From contig NZ_CADIJO010000019.1 of the NCBI RefSeq assembly GCF_902859705.1, positions 43,251 to 107,250 of the forward strand: 64,000 nt of DNA. The letters run 5' to 3'. The translations under genes were made by a program, and so were the position numbers. The notes below the pieces were generated by a model. It worked only from the letters and a program-made list of their open reading frames with translations, was not told where the DNA came from and ran no database searches. This stretch comes from Achromobacter deleyi. GTDB taxonomy: Bacteria > Pseudomonadota > Gammaproteobacteria > Burkholderiales > Burkholderiaceae_B. Positions within the stretch are counted from its first letter, which is position 1. Every line of letters begins with the position of its first letter. This document shows positions 1 to 8,719 of this stretch, piece after piece.

Positions 1-91
1 TGAGCTGATGGAATTCGGCCAGACCGACCAGATCTTCGTGAAGCCGTCGCGCAAGGAAACCGAAGACTACATCACCGGCCGTTTCGGCTGA
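1..91 (+). CDS. pstB: Phosphate ABC transporter ATP-binding protein PstB, 3' end only
   Basis: The last 29 codons of a gene entering from the left edge are visible, reading in frame 2 to a TGA at 89-91. The peptide ends with TEDYITGRFG and is preceded by GQTDQIF, which is the characteristic C-terminus of PstB, the cytoplasmic ATPase of the PstSCAB high-affinity phosphate importer. The Walker motifs lie outside the window, so this rests on the tail alone. A phoU gene often follows pstB in related genomes, but here the next gene is an unrelated convergent permease. Confidence 0.88.
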   Translation, partial: ELMEFGQTDQIFVKPSRKETEDYITGRFG

Positions 92-160
92 GGCAGGCCC
101 GGCCAAGTCGGCTGGGACATCGACGGCGCGCCCGCAAGGCGCGCCGTTGTCGTTTGTGGC

Positions 161-1516
161 TTACGAGCGTTGCTGCTGCAGGGCCTGCGATGCCGGCGCC
201 TGTTGCGCCTGCGGCCCGCCCGCGTAGCGGCCGGGGATCAGGATCACGAACACCGCCGCCAGCACGGCCGCGCAAGAGAAGGCAATGAAGTTCCACGCCA
301 GCGGCAATTGCAGGCTGGCGAGGTAGCCGCCGACGATGGGGCCGCTCATCGCGCCGATGCGGGCGAACGACAGCGCCCAGCCGGTGGCCGCGCCGCGCGC
401 GTGCGCCGGGTAGTAGCCGGCCAGGTAGCCCGTCAGGATCAGCGAAGACGAAATGCTGCCCACACCGGCCAGCGCCACCCACAGGTAGTTCACGACCAAC
501 GGGTTGTTGTAGGTCAGGCAGTAGATGCCGACAGCGCCCACCAGGAAGAACAGCGCCACGATCTTGCGCGGTTCGGTCTTGTCGGCAAACTGCCCCAGCA
601 CCAGGCCGCCAATGGCGGACGCCAGGCTGAACACCAGCAGGAACGACAGGCTGGAACCCAGGTCGTAGCCGTTCTTGCGCATGATCTGCGGCAGCCAGGT
701 GTTCAGGCCATAGACCAGCATCATGCCCAGGAACAGCGCGCCCCAGAAGCACAGGGTGGCGCGCAGGTGGCGCGGCGAGAACACCGCCGCCATCACATCG
801 CGCCAGGTGGCTTTCTCGCCCGCGACTTCGCGGGGGCGGAACGGCTCGAGCGACACGATACCCAGGCGATCGGCCATCGCGCGGGCGCCGGCTTCGTCAC
901 CCTTGGCCAGCAGGTATTCCAGCGACTCGGGCAGCCAGCGCGCCAGCAGCGGCACCAGCAGCAGCGGCGCCGCACCCACCAGGATCACCGAGCGCCAGCC
1001 CCAGTGCTGCAGCAGCGCCATGGCCACCGCGGCCGAACACAGGATGCCCAGCGAATAGCCCGAGTACATGACCCCATAGTTGAAGCCGCGCCTGGCGGGC
1101 GGTGAATATTCAATGGTCAGCGCCGCCGCCACCGGAATCACGCCGCCCAGCCCCAGCCCGCCGATGAAGCGGAACGTGGCGAACCAGGTGGGCGTGGGCG
1201 CCCAGGCCGCCCCGATCATCGTCAGCGAAAACAGCGTGACGCAGGCCAGCAGCATGCGCCGGCGGCCCAGCAGGTCGGACAGCGTGCCCACCGCGAACGA
1301 GCCCACGAACATCCCGGCCAGCGCGTAGCTGCCCAGCATGCCCAGCTGGATCGGCGTCAGGTTCCAGCTCTTGTCGTCGGCCAGCGCGGGCAGCACCGCG
1401 CCCATTACCCCGACGTCGTAGCCTTCGAACAGGATCGCCAGCCAGCAGACGAACAGCACGGTATAGGTGGTCCGCGCGGGCGCGGCCCAGGCGGATGGAG
1501 CAGAGGCGGTGGCCAT
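161..1516 (-). CDS. MFS transporter, aromatic acid:H+ symporter type
   Basis: This 451-residue protein has about twelve hydrophobic segments and the major-facilitator signature GTLSDLLGRRRMLL after the second one. The first segment carries FEGYDVGVMGAVLP, the counterpart of the D-G-F/Y-D motif of the aromatic acid:H+ symporter (AAHS) family (PcaK, BenK, MhpT), with Glu in the first acidic position. A central loop near residues 200-240 separates two six-helix halves. The substrate is probably a carboxylated aromatic or related organic acid, but no catabolic gene lies next to it, so this is family-level inference. The gene stands alone between pstB and a tRNA gene. The start is the ATG followed by ATASAPSAW. 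Confidence 0.85.
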   Translation of the reverse strand: MATASAPSAWAAPARTTYTVLFVCWLAILFEGYDVGVMGAVLPALADDKSWNLTPIQLGMLGSYALAGMFVGSFAVGTLSDLLGRRRMLLACVTLFSLTMIGAAWAPTPTWFATFRFIGGLGLGGVIPVAAALTIEYSPPARRGFNYGVMYSGYSLGILCSAAVAMALLQHWGWRSVILVGAAPLLLVPLLARWLPESLEYLLAKGDEAGARAMADRLGIVSLEPFRPREVAGEKATWRDVMAAVFSPRHLRATLCFWGALFLGMMLVYGLNTWLPQIMRKNGYDLGSSLSFLLVFSLASAIGGLVLGQFADKTEPRKIVALFFLVGAVGIYCLTYNNPLVVNYLWVALAGVGSISSSLILTGYLAGYYPAHARGAATGWALSFARIGAMSGPIVGGYLASLQLPLAWNFIAFSCAAVLAAVFVILIPGRYAGGPQAQQAPASQALQQQRS

Positions 1517-1632
1517 GATTTTCCCGATGAGATTGTCGTTATGGATCTGAATTTAATTTATGCTTCAACTATATAGGTGTCAATCAGGGCTTGCGCGCGA
1601 AAGCGGCCTTCCGGGAAGCGGGAAGGGCGCCG

Positions 1633-1662
1633 TTTCGGCGTGCCTGCCGTATCTGGTATAGT
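1633..1662 (+). promoter_or_regulatory. Probable promoter of tRNA-Pro
   Basis: A -10 element TATAGT at 1657-1662 is preceded by TTTCGG at 1633-1638 with an 18-base spacer, and the tRNA begins 10 bases downstream. The -35 is weak. The same TATAGT -10 hexamer is used three times in the rRNA leader at the right end of this window. Confidence 0.5.
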
Positions 1663-1671
1663 TGCCACCCT

Positions 1672-1748
1672 CGGGGCGTAGCGCAGCCTGGTAGCGCATC
1701 TGCTTTGGGAGCAGAGGGTCGTGAGTTCGAATCCCACCGCCCCGACCA
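1672..1748 (+). tRNA. tRNA-Pro (anticodon UGG)
   Basis: The 77-base gene folds as a cloverleaf. The acceptor stem CGGGGCG pairs with CGCCCCG, the D arm contains AGCCTGGTAGC, the anticodon stem TCTGC/GCAGA encloses loop TTTGGGA with TGG at 1706-1708, the T arm contains GTTCGAATC, and the 3' CCA is encoded. It reads proline CCN codons, mainly CCA. Confidence 0.97.
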
Positions 1749-1756
1749 GTAAAAAC

Positions 1757-1795
1757 AAAGGGTTAGCTCATTTTTGGTGAGCTAACCCTTTTCGT
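1757..1795 (+). terminator. Rho-independent terminator of tRNA-Pro
   Basis: A stem of 14 base pairs formed by 1757-1770 and 1778-1791 (core GGGTTAGCTCA / TGAGCTAACCC) with a seven-base loop is followed by a T-rich tail. It starts eight bases after the tRNA CCA end. Confidence 0.9.
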
Positions 1796-1858
1796 TTTCT
1801 GGCGCATGCGTCTTCAGACAGACGCCTCAGCGCAGATCTTTGGCGTGCATCCGGGGGC

Positions 1859-3046
1859 CTAGCGGCCCGCCGGCGCCATCAGATACCGCGTCAGCTTCTC
1901 CATCATCGCGTCGCAGGCCTGTAGCTGGGACAGTTCGACGTATTCATCCGCCTTGTGCGCCACGTCGATGCTGCCCGGCCCGCAGATCAGCACCGCCGTC
2001 TGCCCCCACAACTGCTGGAACAGCCCGCCTTCGGTGCCGAACGCGGCCTTGGTGAGCGGGGTGTCCGGCGGTAACCACGAGGCCAGCAGCGCCACGCCTG
2101 CGGAGTCCTCCGGGGTGGCAAGTCCGGGATAGCTGTTGACCGTCGTGACGCGGGGCGGCTCGGCATCGGGCAGGGCGCCCGCGGCACGCATCTTTGTCTG
2201 AGTGAGCGCCAGCACCCGCTCCAGAATCTGGTTCGGGTCGTCCTGCGCGACGTTGCGGATCTCGAAATTGACTTCGCATTCCGCGGGCACGATGTTCAGC
2301 GCCGTGCCGCCCTTGATGGTGCCCGCATGCACGGTCGTGTAGGGCACTTCGTAGCCAGGTTCGCGCGGCCCGTGTTCGGCCAGGTCATGCTGCACGTCGC
2401 GCAGGGCGCTGATCAGGTCGCTGGCCGTATGGATGGCATTGACGTAATGCGGCGCCAGCCCCGAGTGGCCCGCCTGGCCGCAGCACAAGGCCCGGTAGGC
2501 CGCCTTGCCCTTGTTGCCGGTGCCGATTTTCATCAGCGTCGGCTCGCCCACCACGCAGAGCAGCGGGGCGGGTTGCATGCGTTCCAGCGCGCGCAGCAGA
2601 TGGCGCACGCCCACGCAGCCAATTTCCTCGTCGAACGACAGCGCCAGATGCAGGGGCCGCGCAAGCGGCTGGCGGGCCGCGCGGATCATGGCCATCACGG
2701 CGCAGGCGACAAAGCCCTTCATGTCCGCGCTGCCCCGACCATAGATGCGCCCGTCGCGTTCGGTGGCCTCGAAGGGCGGCGAGGTCCACGGCTGGCCCGT
2801 CACGGGCACCACGTCGGTATGGCCCGAGAGCACGATGCCGGGCGCGTCCAGGGGGCCGACGGAGGCGAACAGATTGCTGCGCCGGGCGTCCTGCGGGTCC
2901 GCCACCCGCGTGGACGCGATGCCCGCCTGCGCCAGCAACGCCTGCACGCGTTCGATGAGCGCGATGTTGGGCGTCAGCGTGACGGATTCAAACGCGATCA
3001 GTTCGCGCAATAGGTCTGGACTGTTGTCCGGAGTCGGTGTGCTCAT
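1859..3046 (-). CDS. M20-family deacetylase, acetylornithine deacetylase (ArgE)-like
   Basis: The 395-residue product belongs to the M20 metallopeptidase family. LSGHTDVVPV supplies the first metal ligand His and its Asp, GRGSADMKG the bridging Asp, SFDEEIGCVG the catalytic Glu pair, and FGTEGGLF plus CGPGSIDVAHKADEYV the C-terminal metal and substrate residues. The IDVAHKADE tail resembles ArgE, which removes the acetyl group of N2-acetylornithine in the cytoplasm. The genomic setting (last gene of a RidA, DUF1028, LysR block facing amino-acid transporters) suggests a catabolic N-acyl amino acid deacylase rather than the arginine biosynthetic enzyme. The substrate cannot be read from sequence. 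Confidence 0.8.
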   Translation of the reverse strand: MSTPTPDNSPDLLRELIAFESVTLTPNIALIERVQALLAQAGIASTRVADPQDARRSNLFASVGPLDAPGIVLSGHTDVVPVTGQPWTSPPFEATERDGRIYGRGSADMKGFVACAVMAMIRAARQPLARPLHLALSFDEEIGCVGVRHLLRALERMQPAPLLCVVGEPTLMKIGTGNKGKAAYRALCCGQAGHSGLAPHYVNAIHTASDLISALRDVQHDLAEHGPREPGYEVPYTTVHAGTIKGGTALNIVPAECEVNFEIRNVAQDDPNQILERVLALTQTKMRAAGALPDAEPPRVTTVNSYPGLATPEDSAGVALLASWLPPDTPLTKAAFGTEGGLFQQLWGQTAVLICGPGSIDVAHKADEYVELSQLQACDAMMEKLTRYLMAPAGR

Positions 3047-3093
3047 GGCATGGACCTGCAGGGTTGCGGGCGACGCGCGGGCGTGCCGTCCGT

Positions 3094-4062
3094 TCAGTTG
3101 TTTTCAGGAGGCGGCACATAGGGGTCGAAGAAGCTGCCTTCGCTCATGCCGGGTATGTATTGATCCGAGATATAGGCGCGGCAGCGCTGCATGAAGACTT
3201 CGGTCAGCCGTGACGGTTTCATCGGCTTGTAGGTCGTCAACCCAAGCAACATGGGGCGGTGTTCGCCCACCAGGCGCAGCCGCACCAGCCGCTTGCCATC
3301 CAGGGCTTGTGTGGATTTCGGCCGCACGTTGAACAGCGCATAGCCGATGCCGTTGGCGACCATGGACCGCACCACTTCTTCCGAGCGCGAACGCGCCACG
3401 ATGTTCGGCTCCAGGCCGAATTTCGCGAATAGCGACATGAAGTAATCGCGGCTCAAGGGCAGGTCCAGCAGCACCATGGGCAAGCGCGCCAGCTCTTCGA
3501 GCGTCACCGCGATCTGCTGCGACAGCGGATGCAGTTCGCTCACCACCACGTGCGGGGGCAGGCGCGCCAGCGCTTCGAACGAGATTTCGTCGCCCAGCCT
3601 CAGGTCGTAACTGAGCGCAACGTCGATCTCCAGGGTATGCAGCTTGTCGATCAGCAACTGCTGGTCGCCTTCGACCATGTGCAGGTCGACTTTGTCGAAG
3701 GCGCGCGAGAAGCCGAAGATCACTTCCGGCGCGATCATGGCCGTGAGCGACTGGAAGCAGCCCACGCGCAAGGTGCCCTGGATGGTATTGCTGGAGACCG
3801 ACGCGATCTTGTAGAGGCGTGAGGCGCGCTCGAGCAGGTCTTCGCATTCGCTCATGACCTGTTGGCCGAGCACCGTCAGGGCCAGGCCCTTGGACGGATG
3901 CCGGACGAACAGCTGCACATCCAGCTCGGTTTCGACATGGGCGATGGCAGCCGAAATCGACGGCGCCGAAATGTGGATCTGGCTGGATGCCGCGGCGATG
4001 CTGCCGTGTTTGGCCGTGGCGACGAAGTACTCCATCTGGCGCAGCGAAATGCGATTGAGCAT
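3094..4062 (-). CDS. LysR-family transcriptional regulator
   Basis: The N-terminus carries a LysR winged helix (residues 1-60, LRQMEYFVATAKHGSIAAAS onward, then APSISAAIAHVETELDVQLF). A periplasmic-binding-protein-like effector domain fills the rest of the 322 residues. It lies inside the minus-strand block between the DUF1028 gene and the ArgE-like gene, 47 bases from the latter, so it probably controls this block and the divergent operon starting at 5533. The effector is unknown; a substrate of the encoded enzymes is the natural guess. Confidence 0.88.
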   Translation of the reverse strand: MLNRISLRQMEYFVATAKHGSIAAASSQIHISAPSISAAIAHVETELDVQLFVRHPSKGLALTVLGQQVMSECEDLLERASRLYKIASVSSNTIQGTLRVGCFQSLTAMIAPEVIFGFSRAFDKVDLHMVEGDQQLLIDKLHTLEIDVALSYDLRLGDEISFEALARLPPHVVVSELHPLSQQIAVTLEELARLPMVLLDLPLSRDYFMSLFAKFGLEPNIVARSRSEEVVRSMVANGIGYALFNVRPKSTQALDGKRLVRLRLVGEHRPMLLGLTTYKPMKPSRLTEVFMQRCRAYISDQYIPGMSEGSFFDPYVPPPENN

Positions 4063-4157
4063 AGTCCGATGTGAGAAAGAAAAGTGTCTCCACTATGCCC
4101 GCACAGCGGGCCTGGCGCTCCTCGGGTTTTCTCGCACTCGCCGTTTGCCACAGCCTG

Positions 4158-4829
4158 TCACAGATTGCCTGGCACGCCGAAACTCGGTGCGGCGCGCGGA
4201 TCCCTGGCGCGGGTGATGTAATCCTGGATCTGCGGCTCGTAGACCTTCCAGGCCTCGTACAGGGTTTCAACAGGGCATTGCTCCACCCAGTCCATGCGCA
4301 GGTCGACGATAGGCCAATCCAGATCCGCCACCACCAGCAGTCCGGCCGAATGCACCGGCCCCTCTTCGCCGCCGGCTGCCTGACCGGCCAGCATGGCCTG
4401 CATCAGGCGTTCGGCCAGCGAACCCGTCGTCTTCTCGAAGGCCGAGAGCATGGCGGCGGGCACGTCCAGCGACGCCAGCATATTGCCGGCGCACGCGGCG
4501 TGCTCGCCCTTCGCGCTGGCCAGGCGGCCCAGCGCATTCGAGCCGGTGAAGATGGCCGGCGCTTGCGTGGCGTCGATGGCCATCAACTGCCGGTAGCTGA
4601 TGAAAGGGCGCTCGGCCAGCGATTGCAGCGCACGCTCGGGCGAGTGGCCCTGGCTCATCGCGTCAAGGATGAGCGGCCCCAGCGCGGGGTCGGTGATGTT
4701 CTGGCTGACTGCCGCACCCACGCCAGCGCGTGCGCGCACGCATCGCGCCGCGACGGCGGGAGACGACGATGAGACGGCCGCGCCGAACTGGCCGGTGGCC
4801 GGGCAACGGGCAATGATGGAAAAAGTCAT
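4158..4829 (-). CDS. DUF1028 family Ntn-hydrolase-fold protein
   Basis: The 223-residue protein starts MTFSIIARCPATGQFGAAVSS, the typical opening of DUF1028 proteins, with the internal stretches AGVGAAVSQN and ALQSLA. The family has an Ntn-hydrolase-like fold but no settled reaction, and it is often found beside RidA, M20 peptidases and amino-acid transporters. All three partners are present here. The ATG at 4829 was chosen because the family motif begins there; longer in-frame versions run into the upstream ridA reading. The stop is 95 bases from the LysR gene and the start 20 bases from ridA, consistent with one transcript. Confidence 0.82.
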   Translation of the reverse strand: MTFSIIARCPATGQFGAAVSSSSPAVAARCVRARAGVGAAVSQNITDPALGPLILDAMSQGHSPERALQSLAERPFISYRQLMAIDATQAPAIFTGSNALGRLASAKGEHAACAGNMLASLDVPAAMLSAFEKTTGSLAERLMQAMLAGQAAGGEEGPVHSAGLLVVADLDWPIVDLRMDWVEQCPVETLYEAWKVYEPQIQDYITRARDPRAAPSFGVPGNL

Positions 4830-4849
4830 GACCTGGGCCTCCTGGGGCG

Positions 4850-5263
4850 TCAATCCGGAATAACGGCAGTCGCGTCGATTTCCACCAACCATTCGGGCCG
4901 CGCCAATGCCGACACCACGATACCGGTGGACACGGGGAACACGCCCTTGAGCCACTTGCCGACCACCAGATAGACCGCCTCGCGATAACGGGGATCGATG
5001 ATGTAGATCGTGATCTTGCAGATGTCCTGCAGCTCGCCGCCGGCTTCCCGGAGCAGCATGTCGATGTTCTTCATCGCCTGCTCCGCCTGGCCCGAGGCAT
5101 CGCCGATGCACACGCTCTCGGACGTGTCCAGGTTCTGGCCGATCTGCCCGCGCAGGAAGACGGTGCTGCCACGCGCGACGACGGCCTGGCACAGATCGTT
5201 GTCGAGTTTCTGTTCCGGGTAGGTGGCCTTGGTATTGAAAGTGCGTATGCGCTTGTGCTTCAT
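4850..5263 (-). CDS. RidA/YjgF/YER057c/UK114 family protein
   Basis: The 137-residue protein matches RidA in length and in the C-terminal IDATAVIP segment (LVEIDATAVIPD). RidA proteins deaminate reactive enamine/imine intermediates released by PLP enzymes; some subfamilies act in catabolic pathways. The canonical catalytic Arg of E. coli RidA lies in an NMR/CIR context; here the corresponding region reads DICKITIYIIDPR, so subgroup assignment is uncertain. It is the first gene of the minus-strand block and diverges from the operon at 5533, sharing a 269-base intergenic region with it. Confidence 0.83.
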   Translation of the reverse strand: MKHKRIRTFNTKATYPEQKLDNDLCQAVVARGSTVFLRGQIGQNLDTSESVCIGDASGQAEQAMKNIDMLLREAGGELQDICKITIYIIDPRYREAVYLVVGKWLKGVFPVSTGIVVSALARPEWLVEIDATAVIPD

Positions 5264-5532
5264 GGCTCGTATCTTTATTAGGGTTTATCCGGGGCCCCGC
5301 GTCTGCCTGGCAAGCGGCATCGCATAAGACCGTGACCTGCCCGCTGATGGTCGGCCCAAGCGGGGCGGCAGCCTATTTGTTTTTTCCGGCGTCCCGTCTC
5401 GGAAATCCTGACGCGGGCGGCCATCAGGAAAATCTATCCACGCCAACGGAAAAGGCGACTTGGTCGCTCGGATCGCGTCTCTCATCATTGGTTTTCGCTG
5501 GCCGAAGCCACCTTTCCTTGCAGGGAATCCGG
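5264..5532. promoter_or_regulatory. Divergent control region between ridA-like and AMDase-like genes
   Basis: This 269-base non-coding stretch must hold the promoters for both the minus-strand block and the long plus-strand operon. No convincing -35/-10 pair or strong palindrome was picked out by eye. By analogy with LysR loci a T-N11-A operator is expected here. Confidence 0.45.
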
Positions 5533-6330
5533 ATGACCATTGCCTCAACGCTCCTACCCGCCGCCTATCCCCGCTTTCGCTACGACGGGTCCGGCGACCT
5601 TGCCCGCATCGGGCTGATCTACATCGCCTCCAGCGTCGTGATGGAAGAAGAAATGTGGGCCATGTCCGGACCGGGGGTTTCCACCCATACCGCGCGCATC
5701 AAGCTGCCCAAGGTCACCGTCCAGGGCATCGAGGAAATGATGAACGCCCCGGAACTGGAGCAGGCTGCGCGGCTGGCGGGCGCGGCCCCCATCGACGTGC
5801 TGCTGTTCGGCGGCACCAGCGCTTCGTTTCTTCACGGCACCGCCTACGACCAGGCGCTTATCCAGAAGCTGCGGCAATGGGTGCCGGGGCCGAAGATCAC
5901 CACGGCGTCCACCGCCACGCTCGCGGCCTTGAAGAAGGTGAAAGCGGGCAAGGTGGCGCTGGCCACGCCCTATCTGCCGGAAATCCACGAGCGCGCCATC
6001 CGCTTTCTGCAGGAAAACGGCCACGAGGTCGTCAGGAGCGCCTGCCTGGGCATTTCGGATGACCACGCGCTGGCCGAGGTCTCGCTCGAGAAGGTCTATG
6101 ACCACGTGATCTCGGTCGACCACCCGGACGCGACGGCCATCTTCGTGTCGTGCACCAATTTCAGGACCGTCGGCGCCATCGAGGCGCTGGAGCAGAAACT
6201 CGGCAAACCGGTGATCTCGGCCATCCAGGCCTCGTTCTGGCATTGCCTGGACCTCACCGGCGCGGCAGGCGCCAAACCCGGCTACGGGTCGCTGTTCAAC
6301 GCCAACCTGACCAAGGCCGACACGATGTAA
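5533..6330 (+). CDS. Asp/Glu racemase-superfamily enzyme resembling arylmalonate decarboxylase / maleate cis-trans isomerase
   Basis: The 265-residue protein has the pseudo-twofold racemase fold. In the first half GGTSASFLHGTAYDQAL (93-109) resembles the arylmalonate decarboxylase (AMDase) loop, with Gly94 where two-cysteine racemases have Cys. In the second half FVSCTNF places the single catalytic-type Cys at residue 207, and AKPGYGSLF (247-255) matches the family C-terminus. From memory, the Bordetella bronchiseptica AMDase has the same Gly74/Cys188 arrangement. Loss of the first Cys suits decarboxylation or one-base isomerisation rather than racemisation. The ATG at 5533 follows CAGGGAATCCGG; longer frames upstream lack family similarity. 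It heads the operon of two ABC transporters, so its substrate is probably imported by one of them. Confidence 0.75.
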   Translation: MTIASTLLPAAYPRFRYDGSGDLARIGLIYIASSVVMEEEMWAMSGPGVSTHTARIKLPKVTVQGIEEMMNAPELEQAARLAGAAPIDVLLFGGTSASFLHGTAYDQALIQKLRQWVPGPKITTASTATLAALKKVKAGKVALATPYLPEIHERAIRFLQENGHEVVRSACLGISDDHALAEVSLEKVYDHVISVDHPDATAIFVSCTNFRTVGAIEALEQKLGKPVISAIQASFWHCLDLTGAAGAKPGYGSLFNANLTKADTM

Positions 6331-6372
6331 GCACTTCGCCACGGCGGATCACCAATAAACAAGGGGAAAAAG

Positions 6373-7164
6373 ATGCATCTGCACAAAACCATCACGGCGC
6401 TGACACTCGCAAGCGCCTCGTTATTCGTCCTGGCGCCGGCGCATGCCGAAAAGCTGGTGCTTGGCAACGAGGGAAGCTATCCCCCGTTCAGCATGGTCGA
6501 CCCGTCGGGTCGCCTGACGGGCTTCGAACCCGACCTGGCGCGCGAGATGTGCAAACGGATGAAGGTCGATTGCGAAATCGTCGTCATGGACTTCAAGGCC
6601 CTGATTCCGGCGCTGCTGCAGAAGAAGCTGGATGCCGTGGTCAGCCAGACCAAGCCGCTGCCCGAACGCAAGGAAAAGGTGCTGTTCGGCCGCGCGGTGC
6701 TGTTCAATCCGGACTCCTACGTGGTGCCCGAGGCAAAGAACTACACCTTCACGCCCGAGGGACTGAAGGGCGTACGGATCGGCCTGCAACGCGGTTCGGC
6801 GCAGGCCAAATACGTGTCCGAGACGTTCGGCAACGCCGTGCAGATCGTGTTCTACGACAACCCCGACCAGATCCGGCTCGATCTCGCCAACGGGCGGCTG
6901 GACATGAGCCTGGGCCCCAAGATCAGCTGGACCAACGAGTTCCTGTCCAAACCCCAGGGCAAGGGCTGGAAATTCGCGGGCGGCGACTTGTGGACCGGCG
7001 GCGGCGAAGCCGGATCGAGCTGGATCGCCCGCAAGGACAGCGGCGAGCTGCTCAACCGCATGAACGCCACGCTGGAAACCATCATCAAGGACTGCACCTT
7101 CACCAAGCTGCGCAAACCCTATATGGAAGTGGAACTGCTGCCCGAGGAAGCGGCCTGCCGCTAG
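6373..7164 (+). CDS. Amino-acid-type ABC transporter periplasmic binding protein
   Basis: The 263-residue protein has a Sec signal peptide ending APAHA (about residue 25) and a family 3 solute-binding domain, recognisable from GNEGSYPPFSMVDPSGRLTG and LTGFEPDLAREMC. Such proteins bind polar amino acids or related small acids in the periplasm and deliver them to the permeases. A GGGGAAAAAG ribosome-binding site lies just before the ATG. It is followed by two permease genes and an ATPase gene, a complete four-gene system. Confidence 0.9.
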   Translation: MHLHKTITALTLASASLFVLAPAHAEKLVLGNEGSYPPFSMVDPSGRLTGFEPDLAREMCKRMKVDCEIVVMDFKALIPALLQKKLDAVVSQTKPLPERKEKVLFGRAVLFNPDSYVVPEAKNYTFTPEGLKGVRIGLQRGSAQAKYVSETFGNAVQIVFYDNPDQIRLDLANGRLDMSLGPKISWTNEFLSKPQGKGWKFAGGDLWTGGGEAGSSWIARKDSGELLNRMNATLETIIKDCTFTKLRKPYMEVELLPEEAACR

Positions 7165-7288
7165 CCCTGTCCGCGCACCCCGCCTGAGCCGCCCGGCACG
7201 AGGCCGGCGGACCGGGCGGCACGTTTCGCACGCTTGCCAGGGTCTGTGCCTGGCGCCTTTCAATGTGACCAGGCTTTAGGAATACCTC

Positions 7289-8002
7289 ATGCCTTCGATG
7301 GGTTTCGTGCTGCAACTCGCGACCGGCGCGATGATGACGATCCAGGTCGCCGTCTGCGCCTATCTGCTGGCGCTTGTGATCGGGACGTTCTTTGCCCTGA
7401 TCACGCTGCGGCCGACGCTGCTGGCCAGAGTCATCTGGATCCCGTATGCCTCCATCTTCACCGGCGTGCCTTCGCTGCTGGTGGGCTTCCTGTTCTATTA
7501 CGGCGGCTCGCAGATCGTCGCCGGCCTGCTTGCGCCGTTCGGCATCGGGCAGCGCGTCGAGATCACACCATTCATGGCGGCGGTGGCGGCGCTGGGCATG
7601 GTCTACGGCGCCTACCTGGCCGACCTGATACGCAGTGCCATCCAGAACGTGCCTCACGGACAGTTTGAGGCCGCGCGCGTGCTGCTGGTGCCGCGCAGCG
7701 CCATCTGGCTGAAGATCATCCTGCCGCAGATGCTGCGCCTGGCCTTGCCTGGCATGACCAATATGTGGATCGTCGTGCTCAAGGACACCGCGCTCATTTC
7801 GCTGATCGGCCTGAAGGAAATCATGGCCTACGCCAAGCTGGCCTCCGGCGTGACCAAGGAGCCCTTCGTCTACTACCTGCTGGCGGCGTTCTTCTTCCTC
7901 ATGATGACCTGGCTGACCTACTACGTGGCCCGCCGCGTCGAAACGTGGGCCGCGCGGGGCTTTCATCCCGTCGTGACCCAGGGAGCGTCGCATGCACTTT
8001 GA
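7289..8002 (+). CDS. Amino-acid ABC transporter permease (His/Glu/Gln/Arg type), subunit 1
   Basis: The 237-residue protein has about five membrane helices and the permease EAA loop, FEAARVLLVPRSAIWLKIIL, which docks to the ATPase. The HisM/GlnP-type core is seen in YGAYLADLIRSAIQNVP. It works in the inner membrane with the product of the next gene, with which it overlaps by 11 bases, indicating coupled translation. Confidence 0.9.
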   Translation: MPSMGFVLQLATGAMMTIQVAVCAYLLALVIGTFFALITLRPTLLARVIWIPYASIFTGVPSLLVGFLFYYGGSQIVAGLLAPFGIGQRVEITPFMAAVAALGMVYGAYLADLIRSAIQNVPHGQFEAARVLLVPRSAIWLKIILPQMLRLALPGMTNMWIVVLKDTALISLIGLKEIMAYAKLASGVTKEPFVYYLLAAFFFLMMTWLTYYVARRVETWAARGFHPVVTQGASHAL

Positions 8003-8681
8003 CTTCCAGGTGGCCTGGGACAGCCTGCCCAAACTGCTGGCCGGCGCCGGCACCACGTTCGCCGTGTTGCTGCCGGTGCTGGTCATCGGCCTGCTGCTGG
8101 CGCTGCCGGTTGCCCTGGCGAGCTTTCGGCCGGGCCCGCGCGCCGTCTTCGCCAGCAGCTATATCGGTTTCTTTCGCGGCGTTCCCAGCCTGGTGCTGCT
8201 GTACCTGATCTACAGCGGACTGCCGCAGTTCTCTTTTGTGCGCGACACCTTCCTGTGGGACATATTCTCCAGCGCCTACGTCTGCGCCTGGCTGGGCCTG
8301 GCGTTGACGCACTCGGGCTTCATGGCCGAGATCATTCGCGGCGGGCTGGCGGCGATTCCCAAGGGCACCATCGAAGCCGCGCAGACCCTGGGTCTGAAGC
8401 CCGCGCAGATCCTGTTCCGCCTGCGGCTGCCGCTGATGGCGCGCTATGTGCTGCGCGCCTATCAGAACGAGCTGCTCATCATGGTGAAAAGCACGGCCGC
8501 CGTCAGCGCCATCACGCTGGTCGACCTGACCGCCGCCGCCAACACCGTGTTCGACTACACCTATGACCCGTTCACGCCCCTGATCACGGCGGCGGCCATC
8601 TACTGGTGCATCACCAACTGCATACGTCTTGGATTCTCGATCGCGGATCGCAAGTTGAACCGCTACCTCGTCAGAGTCTGA
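7992..8681 (+). CDS. Amino-acid ABC transporter permease, subunit 2
   Basis: This 229-residue inner-membrane protein has the same polar amino-acid permease architecture, with the EAA loop IEAAQTLGLKPAQILFRLRL and the preceding HSGFMAEIIRGGLAAIPKG. It overlaps the first permease gene and is followed after 38 bases by the ATPase gene. It should form a heterodimeric channel with subunit 1. Confidence 0.9.
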   Translation: MHFDFQVAWDSLPKLLAGAGTTFAVLLPVLVIGLLLALPVALASFRPGPRAVFASSYIGFFRGVPSLVLLYLIYSGLPQFSFVRDTFLWDIFSSAYVCAWLGLALTHSGFMAEIIRGGLAAIPKGTIEAAQTLGLKPAQILFRLRLPLMARYVLRAYQNELLIMVKSTAAVSAITLVDLTAAANTVFDYTYDPFTPLITAAAIYWCITNCIRLGFSIADRKLNRYLVRV

Positions 8682-8719
8682 ACCGCCCCGGCCGACCGTC
8701 CATCAGAGCGCGAACCACC

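Noticed and set aside
1672..1748. tRNA-Pro as the attachment site of a genomic island
   Set aside because: No integrase or repeat of the tRNA 3' end was found in the following DNA, and gene style does not change across it.
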